The translations under genes and the position numbers were made by a program. This document shows positions 1 to 5,016 of a stretch of DNA of 5,016 bases, piece after piece. The stretch is from Bdellovibrionales bacterium. Lineage in GTDB: Bacteria > Bdellovibrionota > Bacteriovoracia > Bacteriovoracales > Bacteriovoracaceae. Position 1 is the stretch's first letter; each line of letters opens with the position of its first letter. Location: assembly GCA_030633015.1 (NCBI GenBank), contig DAOVTR010000153.1, forward strand, positions 1-5,016. Direction: 5' to 3'. The notes beneath the pieces are model-generated. The model saw nothing but the letters and a program-made list of their open reading frames with translations. It had not been told where the DNA came from and ran no database searches.

Positions 1-371
1 ATCAATGAGAAATAATCTTCAACAGCAATTCCATGCTCGCCATAAAGAATGTTTTGATCATAAATAATATCATCATGCATAAAAAAGACATGCCACTTAA
101 ATTTACCATCAAATCTAGTGTTGGCCGGATAGATTTCTTCTTGGCCTTCTATATCTAATAAAATAATAACAGTCAGATCAGTTAGTTTCGCACCTGCAAG
201 GCTGAGATGGTTTAACAGTTTTGCAACGTTTTTATGACAATAATAAAGCTCATATTTTTCAGCCCCTAAATTATAGTACGCCGGATATTCTTGATCTAAG
301 ATATGGGCCGTTGATGCAAATACGGAAAGAGAAGATATAGTTGCAAAAATGATTATTAATTTTTTAAACAT
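1..371 (-). CDS. Exported papain-fold (NTAQ1/WDYHV-like) Cys-His-Asp protein, partial
   Basis: An uninterrupted frame of 123 codons starts with ATG at 371-369 and runs off the left edge, so the C-terminus is missing. An in-frame TAA at 395-393 limits the start, and no clear Shine-Dalgarno site precedes it. Residues 1-19 form a typical signal peptide: a Lys pair, a hydrophobic core (LIIIFATISSL) and cleavage after VFA. The mature part contains C45-x2-N48-V-x-K-L, then W93-H94-V, then I-Y-D105. NTAQ1, which deamidates N-terminal Gln on proteins, has the same order and close spacing: catalytic Cys followed by E-E-N-[IV]-x-K-L, His in the WDYHV motif, and Asp in a YDLD motif. I infer a papain/transglutaminase-like fold with triad C45/H94/D105. 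The substrate is unknown; a protein glutaminase or a peptidase is equally possible. The gene is transcribed divergently from the next one. Confidence is high that it is a gene and modest for the family. Confidence 0.5.
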   Translation of the reverse strand, partial: MFKKLIIIFATISSLSVFASTAHILDQEYPAYYNLGAEKYELYYCHKNVAKLLNHLSLAGAKLTDLTVIILLDIEGQEEIYPANTRFDGKFKWHVFFMHDDIIYDQNILYGEHGIAVEDYFSL

Positions 372-400
372 TTGTACTGTGTATAAATAATATTATTTTA

Positions 401-438
401 TGACAAGGTGCCATGCACCTAATGTGTCGCAGGTGTCA
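401..438. repeat. REP-like palindromic element between divergent genes
   Basis: The core is a perfect inverted repeat, AGGTGC-CAT-GCACCT, at 406-420. A further AGGTG at 431-435 can pair instead with CACCT at 416-420. Outer arms TGACA (401-405) and TGTCA (434-438) frame the whole. Read on the minus strand, the core AGGTGCATGGCACCTT recurs at 4233-4248 with one mismatch. A short GC-rich palindrome repeated in intergenic DNA of an AT-rich genome fits REP-type elements. It could also serve as an operator or transcript-end hairpin for the divergent promoters it lies between. Confidence 0.5.
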
Positions 439-519
439 AATATAAGTATTAACTCCGATTTTACATTTTTATGACATTAATAGGTAACAATAGCTTTATT
501 CTTATCGTTATAAAGTTAT

Positions 520-523
520 GGAG
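520..523 (+). promoter_or_regulatory. Shine-Dalgarno site that decides the start at 530
   Basis: GGAG lies six bases before the ATG at 530-532, which is good spacing. An alternative in-frame ATG at 518 overlaps this GGAG and has no Shine-Dalgarno site of its own. The 530 start also places the signal peptide's Lys directly at the N-terminus. Confidence 0.5.
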
Positions 524-529
524 ATTTTA

Positions 530-1174
530 ATGATAAAATATTTCTTTTTTTCTTTTTTAGTAAATACGTTAATGATTTCCTATGGTTATTCAGATGTTTT
601 AAAAGCTAAAGCTGAATTTGTTTTGCATACAAATGAGCTCTCTATTAAGTCAAATGAACTTAGCAAAGAAATTTATAAAAAGCTAAAAGTACGATCAGTG
701 GGGGCAGATTTATATTACGGACTATTTTTTAAAAATGATGAGTTTTTCTTTTGTGAAAATAATAATAATAAAGAATTTAAATGTTTTATTTATTTAAGCG
801 CAAATGACCCTGGATCAGTTAGTTCATATTATAGTGATTCTGATTATGGGAAAGGATCAATGACTGAGTTTATTGAAACGAAACCAATTATAGAACCCCT
901 GTCCCTTATTATTGATGGGAATAATATAACTATTAAATTTAAAGGACAGATGGCCCAACGTTTATATAAGAAATTCAAGAAATTCAATGAGGATATAGAT
1001 AGTTCAAATGGAGTAGATTATAAAATTCAATCAGGAGAACATCTAAATTGTTATCAAGCAAAGATTAAAAAAAAGATTAAACATTTTTGTGAGCTTAAGT
1101 TTAGTGCATATTTTTCTGATGAGAAATCGGATATAAAATCAAAGGTCAAATCACAACAAACAATTACTCCTTAG
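530..1174 (+). CDS. Small secreted protein with two Cys-pair repeats, function unknown
   Basis: The gene encodes 214 residues from the ATG at 530 and ends at TAG 1172-1174. An ATG at 518 would add four residues. Residues 1-21 are a signal peptide (MIKYFFFSFLVNTLM then SYGYS), with a less canonical cleavage site. The mature protein is Lys/Asn/Ser-rich and hydrophilic. I see an internal duplication. Residues about 37-91 and about 132-193 each run: a beta-like stretch ending I-K, a short helix with [IL]-Y-K-K-[LF]-K, a Cys, ten to thirteen residues, a second Cys, then a strand ending [LF]-S-A. The Cys pairs are C75/C85 and C174/C187, likely one disulfide per repeat after export. No catalytic motif is visible. 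The Lys/Ser-rich tail (about 197-214) looks disordered. The layout recalls small secreted Bdellovibrio-group proteins, but I cannot name a family. The gene appears monocistronic, with a terminator candidate downstream. Confidence 0.5.
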   Translation: MIKYFFFSFLVNTLMISYGYSDVLKAKAEFVLHTNELSIKSNELSKEIYKKLKVRSVGADLYYGLFFKNDEFFFCENNNNKEFKCFIYLSANDPGSVSSYYSDSDYGKGSMTEFIETKPIIEPLSLIIDGNNITIKFKGQMAQRLYKKFKKFNEDIDSSNGVDYKIQSGEHLNCYQAKIKKKIKHFCELKFSAYFSDEKSDIKSKVKSQQTITP

Positions 1175-1220
1175 GGGTTGCATGTTTTTATTTAAATTTT
1201 CTGTCTGTTTTTTTATTTTA

Positions 1221-1254
1221 CCAATATAACTGCTTAATAATATTGGCATTTTTT
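1221..1254 (+). terminator. Probable intrinsic terminator after the 530-1174 gene
   Basis: CCAATAT (1221-1227) pairs perfectly with ATATTGG (1240-1246) around a 12-base loop, followed by CA and six T's (1249-1254). The position, about 47 bases after the TAG and before the next gene, fits termination. The stem is AT-rich and the loop large, so efficiency may be low. Confidence 0.5.
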
Positions 1255-1319
1255 AGCATGTAAATATTTTAAATCACTGGTATCGAGTATAGCTATTATG
1301 TTATTTTTGGCACGCAACT

Positions 1320-1351
1320 AAGCTTGAATTTAGAGAAAAAAGCTTAATTTA
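1320..1351 (+). repeat. Direct repeat just upstream of the ATP-grasp gene
   Basis: AAGCTTGAATTTA (1320-1332) is nearly repeated as AAGCTTAATTTA (1340-1351), offset by 20 bases, about two helical turns. It directly precedes the Shine-Dalgarno site. It could be a tandem operator, or a chance event in AT-rich DNA. The rest of the gap 1175-1367 is AT-rich with no open frame worth calling. Confidence 0.5.
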
Positions 1352-1370
1352 AAGGTGATTATTTATTTTG
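1351..1370 (+). promoter_or_regulatory. Shine-Dalgarno site and TTG start of the ATP-grasp gene
   Basis: AAAGGTGA (1351-1358) precedes the TTG at 1368-1370 by nine bases. An in-frame TGA at 1356-1358 lies inside the Shine-Dalgarno region, so translation cannot begin further upstream. The first in-frame ATG is codon 39, which would remove the signal peptide. TTG is therefore the best-supported start. Confidence 0.5.
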
Positions 1371-4220
1371 ATTAAAAATACTGTTTTTTTATTTTCTTCA
1401 TTACTGCTAATTGTATTACAAGTCTCCTTGGCAGATGCAAGCTTAAATGCTGATCCATTTGAAACCAATAAGATTGGACAAATGAGATACTACCCTGGTG
1501 TTGCTGGTATTCCTGTAGAAGATTTTCAAAACATACTACTTCCTGGATATCTCGAGCGTGCTCAGGCGAATATGGAGTTAATTGAGATAATATATTCTAG
1601 TAAAAAATTTAAAGAAAAGGAGAGGCTTTTTGAGCTATTTCCCCATTGGCGTTTTATTATAGATAACCATTCTGGAGTTTGGTCGGAACTTATTGGAAGA
1701 CTAGAAGGAAAAAGTTTTGACCGTATGTTTGGGCCAGATATTTGGAGATCGGTAGAAGGTAGTTATGTTGTAGGCGAAGAAAATGGACCCAATATTGGTG
1801 GTATTGAATCTTTACGTTCATTATCTGAGACTTTAAAAAGGCACAAGGAAGTTGGTGAGATTCCTTATGATGAAGATATTTTTCAGAGAATTGTAGGTCA
1901 TATAAAAGAGATAGGAGTTAAGCAGACAGGAAAAAAAGCCTCCGAGTTAACAATAGTTGTTGCTGATGAGGTCTCACTTGCAAGTGAGGCAATAAGGGTA
2001 GGAGATGAACTTATTTCTCCACCATGTAGTATGGCAAAGCAGACAATTGATATTCTAAGGAATGCACATAGAGAAGCTGGAGTAACTTGGCTAAGTCTTG
2101 TTGATAGAGAAGATAAAAAGAGAATTTTTGTTAAAGATAAAATACTTTATTTAAAAGATGAAGATGGAAGTTTCAAAAAAGTTGATGTGTTTTTTAGTAT
2201 GGCCGATTTAGAAAGCATGGATCCTACTTATGGCCCGCAACTTGCGAGAAATCTTAAAGCACATCGGAAAGACTTAAATAAGACCGCAAAGCTTGTAGGT
2301 ATTTCTGGTCTTTTGGAAGCTTGGCTTGGAAAAAATAGTTTTGTCTGGGCCAATAATCCAACTTCAACTCTATCGGCCAATAAAGTGTGGCCTGTTATTG
2401 TGGACGAATATATAAAATATCGATTTGGGCACGATCCAATTTTACCGGTACAAAAAACAATTACTTTTTTTAATGAAAATGGAAAATTTGATTTAGAGAA
2501 ATTTAGACAAATTATTAATAATCCTGACAATTATTTTATAAAACAAACGTTGGGACAGGGGGGGAAGCAGGTTTGGCCACTTGAAGATTTTGATCAAAAA
2601 GAACTTTTGAAGTTTGCTCAGGACTTAGAGATTCAATTAAAACACAATCCCTATTCTTATATTGCTCAACCTAAAGTTAGGTTGGATCAAATTGATATTG
2701 ATTGGCAAGGGAAAGTACCATCGCGAAAATTCTTTTATGATTTAAGAATTATGGGGATGATCTCTTCGGGTGATACACAGGTAATAAGTCGACAGGTTAT
2801 GGTCCGACTATCCCAAAAAAAGAAAATTAATATTTCACAAAATGGTATGCAAGGGATGGCCGTTCCAGCACATGTAAAAAAACTTGAAATTATTCCACCT
2901 GTACCTAAAGCAGGAACTGCATATATACCATATGAGAAAGCATTAAAAAATGAGATCTATCAAAAAATTTTAGATGATGGAAATGAAAGAGCCTTAGTGG
3001 AGGCAATGCTAATTCATGATATTTATAGTGATCCTGCTGATCTTTTTAAAACGTTTCCAGCATTAAAACATATTATTACTAAAAACCCTCACTATAACAG
3101 TAATTACTATATGGGGAGAAGCTCAAGGTATCCAACAATGTTTTTAAGTGGACCAGATTATATAAAAGATGAATTTGGTAAGCTTTCTGCAATTGAACAT
3201 AATACAAGCTACCCTGGTGGATATTTACGTCTTTGGCGGCGTAAAGAGCAGGGAATTATAGATGGACTTCAGCATTGGTTTGAACATGTTTTAAACATTG
3301 ATAAAGATGAAAATAAATTTACTGTTTATTATATGGAAGAAAGTGATTTAGGAGATGATTGGGAAAAAATACGAAAACAATTTAAAGACGATTTTGGAAT
3401 TGTTCTGGCGAGTAAATCAGAGAAAAATAGATTTAAAGTTAAAGGTAATAAACTTTTTTTTAAAGATGATGATGGTTTTATAAAGAAAGTTTCCTCAATG
3501 ATTTTGTATATTGAGCCGGACTTTTTAGATCATACAGTTATTTCAGATAATCAGTTGGGAAGTTTGGTTTCTGCTAAAAAAAGATCACATGAAATTCCAG
3601 GTTTATTAAAAGTTATAAGATATGGAAACCTTGTAGTTGTAAATGAGCCTGGAGTTGATATTTCTTGTGCCAAAGTACTTCTCCCTTTTATGAGTGAGCT
3701 TAGACAATATTATTTAGGAAAGAATGAAATTATACCAACTCAAAAAAGTTGGAGTTTTATTGATGATAGTGGCAAGCTGGTAAAGCAAATATTAAAAAAA
3801 GCAATTGATGATCCTCATAAATTTATAATTAAATATGGAGCGGATCTTGGCGGAGGTGATTCAGTTAAAAATTTAAGTATTCTTTCTGAGTCACAAAGAC
3901 AGGAAGTTTATTTGAAAGTAAAAAAAGATCCACATTTATATATTCTGCAAAAGTTATCTAAGCATCAAGTTGAAGATTTAGGTTTTCATACTGAATTTAG
4001 ACCTTTTTCCATGGCCCAAGTTAATTGGGATAGAAGTCAGATTAAAGGTCAGGTAATTAGTACTCTTCCTGTTATTTACGGGAGAGGCGCCAATGGAAAT
4101 GATATGGCAAATATAAGTCCAACCGCGGGACAAAAAGCAGGATTTAATATTCCTGTTATTCGTAAGTCAAAAATAGTCGGTAGTAGCAATTGCGTTTCTT
4201 CTATAGATAAATTCTTGTAA
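1368..4220 (+). CDS. Exported tandem circularly permuted ATP-grasp protein (two units fused)
   Basis: This 950-residue protein starts at TTG. Residues 1-24 are a signal peptide (hydrophobic FLFSSLLLIVLQ, cleavage near SLADA). The rest resembles circularly permuted type 2 ATP-grasp proteins (DUF404/DUF407 group, usually about 450-500 residues), present twice. Unit 1 is about 60-505 and unit 2 about 530-935. Matching landmarks are: GEENGPNIGG (136-145) and AIEHNTSYPGG (608-618), the family's E-x-N...G motif; LYLKDEDG (260-267) and LFFKDDDG (696-703); ILPVQK (358-363) and IIPTQK (788-793); Lys plus Gly-rich loop K392...GQGG and K822...LGGG, expected to bind nucleotide; YIAQP (431-435) and YILQK (858-862); and R460 (DLR) and R878 (EFR). 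Family members are predicted ATP-dependent amidoligases forming peptide bonds, often near transglutaminase-like enzymes. The substrate here is unknown. The double form and export are odd. The family call is fairly sure; activity of either unit is inferred. Confidence 0.5.
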   Translation: MIKNTVFLFSSLLLIVLQVSLADASLNADPFETNKIGQMRYYPGVAGIPVEDFQNILLPGYLERAQANMELIEIIYSSKKFKEKERLFELFPHWRFIIDNHSGVWSELIGRLEGKSFDRMFGPDIWRSVEGSYVVGEENGPNIGGIESLRSLSETLKRHKEVGEIPYDEDIFQRIVGHIKEIGVKQTGKKASELTIVVADEVSLASEAIRVGDELISPPCSMAKQTIDILRNAHREAGVTWLSLVDREDKKRIFVKDKILYLKDEDGSFKKVDVFFSMADLESMDPTYGPQLARNLKAHRKDLNKTAKLVGISGLLEAWLGKNSFVWANNPTSTLSANKVWPVIVDEYIKYRFGHDPILPVQKTITFFNENGKFDLEKFRQIINNPDNYFIKQTLGQGGKQVWPLEDFDQKELLKFAQDLEIQLKHNPYSYIAQPKVRLDQIDIDWQGKVPSRKFFYDLRIMGMISSGDTQVISRQVMVRLSQKKKINISQNGMQGMAVPAHVKKLEIIPPVPKAGTAYIPYEKALKNEIYQKILDDGNERALVEAMLIHDIYSDPADLFKTFPALKHIITKNPHYNSNYYMGRSSRYPTMFLSGPDYIKDEFGKLSAIEHNTSYPGGYLRLWRRKEQGIIDGLQHWFEHVLNIDKDENKFTVYYMEESDLGDDWEKIRKQFKDDFGIVLASKSEKNRFKVKGNKLFFKDDDGFIKKVSSMILYIEPDFLDHTVISDNQLGSLVSAKKRSHEIPGLLKVIRYGNLVVVNEPGVDISCAKVLLPFMSELRQYYLGKNEIIPTQKSWSFIDDSGKLVKQILKKAIDDPHKFIIKYGADLGGGDSVKNLSILSESQRQEVYLKVKKDPHLYILQKLSKHQVEDLGFHTEFRPFSMAQVNWDRSQIKGQVISTLPVIYGRGANGNDMANISPTAGQKAGFNIPVIRKSKIVGSSNCVSSIDKFL

Positions 4221-4230
4221 ATGAAAAAAT

Positions 4231-4254
4231 AAAGGTGTATGGCACCTTATTGTT
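4231..4254 (+). terminator. REP-like hairpin, possible terminator of the ATP-grasp gene
   Basis: AAGGTG (4232-4237) pairs with CACCTT (4243-4248) around TATGG, with an extra T-G pair possible. The stop codon is about ten bases upstream. The tail TTATTGTT is only partly T-rich, so it is a weak intrinsic terminator. The core matches the minus strand of the element at 406-420, so it is also a repeat copy. The outer TGACA/TGTCA arms of that longer copy are absent here. Confidence 0.5.
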
Positions 4255-4304
4255 GGTCCAAACAGTAACTGAACACTTTTCTTGTATAAGTCATAAGAAG
4301 TTAT

Positions 4305-4323
4305 CCAGTTTTCAGCTAACTGG
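4305..4323. other. Small hairpin in the 4221-4413 intergenic gap
   Basis: CCAGTT (4305-4310) pairs perfectly with AACTGG (4318-4323) around a seven-base loop. No T-run follows, so it is not a standard terminator. It may be a regulator site or mRNA leader structure ahead of the kinase-like gene. Shorter palindromes occur nearby (TTGG-T-CCAA at 4253-4261, CAGT-A-ACTG at 4263-4271). I see no gene in this gap. Confidence 0.5.
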
Positions 4324-4413
4324 GCATTTAAAGGTTTGTTGCCTGGGACTATTTCTCATTAAAATGAATGGTTTTTCTTAATTTGGGTAGCTTAAATGTC
4401 GATAGGTCTAACA

Positions 4414-5016
4414 ATGAAAGCTTATAAACTCATTTTTTTAGTTCTTTTTACTTCGTTGAATGCCTTTGGACAAAAAAGTTGCCTAGAACAAGTTATCATC
4501 GATTTTAAATACGAATATTCCATTGCACCTAAATCGTACAGTGACATTGTTACGCAACTTAAAGAAGGATCAACCCTACTAGTTGACAATCAAATTTTTA
4601 AACTTGGTAAAAATATTGGAGAGGGAGAGGCGGCAGTTGTTTTTCATATTGCCGAGAAACCAAATCAAATTATAAAAATTAGAAAACATTTAGACAAATC
4701 TGTTCGTAAAGAAAGACTGAACCTATTAAGTTTTGAAAAGGAGGAGGAATCTCTTAAAAAGCTTGAGCAATTAAATATAAACGCTTCAACTGTAATATAT
4801 TTATCTAAGGACAAGACTGTATTAATAAAATCATATATACCAGGCGAAGCCGTTTCAAAATTATTGGATAAAGATAAAGGAAGAAGATTGCATGAAAGAC
4901 CTAAGCTTTTTCAAGAGCTTTCTCAGATGGTTGGAGATTTAGAAATTAATAAAATATCTCTTCAGGATGTACAAGCAAAAAATTTGATTTTTGATGGTAA
5001 TAAAGTTTCAATTATC
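4414..5016 (+). CDS. Exported protein-kinase-like protein, partial at right edge
   Basis: The frame runs for 201 codons from ATG 4414 to the edge without a stop. An in-frame ATG at 4396, directly after a TAA at 4393-4395, is the only other upstream start. 4414 is preferred because it gives a classical signal peptide (MKAYKLIFLVLFTSLNAFG, residues 1-19) and has a weak AGGT six bases before it. The mature part shows a kinase N-lobe: glycine loop LGKNIGEGEAAVVF (64-77, G69-x-G71), K88 in IIKIRK (the ATP-anchoring Lys), and a Glu-rich helix at 108-119 that could supply the alpha-C Glu. The hinge is near LIKSYIPGEAV (137-147). The catalytic loop LQDVQAKN (183-190) has D185 and N190 in the D-x4-N spacing, with Gln in place of the usual His-Arg before Asp. 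VSII at 198-201 should lead into the DFG-like motif, which lies outside the window. It could be a Ser/Thr kinase or a small-molecule phosphotransferase. The fold call is fairly confident; the target is unknown. Confidence 0.5.
   Translation, partial: MKAYKLIFLVLFTSLNAFGQKSCLEQVIIDFKYEYSIAPKSYSDIVTQLKEGSTLLVDNQIFKLGKNIGEGEAAVVFHIAEKPNQIIKIRKHLDKSVRKERLNLLSFEKEEESLKKLEQLNINASTVIYLSKDKTVLIKSYIPGEAVSKLLDKDKGRRLHERPKLFQELSQMVGDLEINKISLQDVQAKNLIFDGNKVSII

Noticed and set aside
471..500. Possible promoter ATGACA-18 bases-TTTATT before the 530 gene
   Set aside because: It is plausible in position, but the -10 match is weak and nothing else supports it.
518..520. Upstream ATG for the small secreted protein
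   Set aside because: It overlaps the GGAG that serves the ATG at 530 and has no Shine-Dalgarno site of its own.
1243..1270. Possible sigma-70 promoter TTGGCA-16 bases-TATTTT
   Set aside because: Such matches are common in AT-rich DNA, and this one overlaps the terminator candidate.
1308..1325. Sigma-54-like TGGCACG followed by AAGCTT before the ATP-grasp gene
   Set aside because: The GG and GC are 11 bases apart, not the strict 10, and the -12 half matches poorly.
2228..2530. A 100-codon open frame on the minus strand
   Set aside because: It lies wholly inside the ATP-grasp gene, in a region that codes for conserved family motifs, with no separate support.
4251..4300. Possible insertion-sequence end (short palindromes near TTGGTCCAA)
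   Set aside because: There is no matching inverted end, target duplication or transposase fragment in the window.
4414..4482. Lipoprotein signal in the kinase-like protein (Cys at residue 23)
   Set aside because: The residues before the Cys (GQKS) do not fit a lipobox; a standard signal peptidase I site near AFG is more likely.

Overview
The window is AT-rich chromosomal DNA from a Gram-negative-like bacterium. It holds four protein genes, and each product begins with a Sec-type signal peptide. The low G+C, the TTG start, the lysine/asparagine-rich secreted proteins and the Cys-pair repeat protein suggest a bacterium of the Bdellovibrio/Bacteriovorax type (Bdellovibrionota). That placement is an inference from style, not from a marker gene.

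Layout: (1) Positions 371 to 1, minus strand: the N-terminal 123 residues of an exported protein that runs off the left edge. Its Cys-His-Asp arrangement resembles the papain-fold N-terminal-glutamine amidohydrolase family (NTAQ1/WDYHV). (2) 372-529: a divergent intergenic region with a REP-like palindrome at 401-438. (3) 530-1174, plus strand: a small secreted protein of unknown function, apparently built from two copies of a motif that each carry one Cys pair. (4) 1175-1367: an intergenic region with a probable intrinsic terminator, a direct repeat and a good Shine-Dalgarno site. (5) 1368-4220: a 950-residue exported protein made of two tandem, diverged circularly permuted ATP-grasp units. 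(6) 4221-4413: an intergenic region with a second copy of the REP-like palindrome core just after the stop, and another hairpin. (7) 4414 to the right edge: the N-terminal 201 residues of an exported protein-kinase-like protein, cut just before the expected metal-binding (DFG-like) motif.

Taken together: two predicted ATP-dependent enzymes (ATP-grasp ligase-like and kinase-like) and a predicted papain-fold amidase or peptidase all appear to be sent out of the cytoplasm, where ATP is normally scarce. Circularly permuted ATP-grasp proteins are known to occur near transglutaminase/papain-fold enzymes in predicted peptide-tagging systems. An exported version could act on the cell's own envelope or, in a predator, inside prey. 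No shared operon is shown: the first gene is divergent and intergenic gaps of about 190 bp separate the others, so a joint function is a hypothesis. I see no tRNA, rRNA, CRISPR array or intact mobile element.
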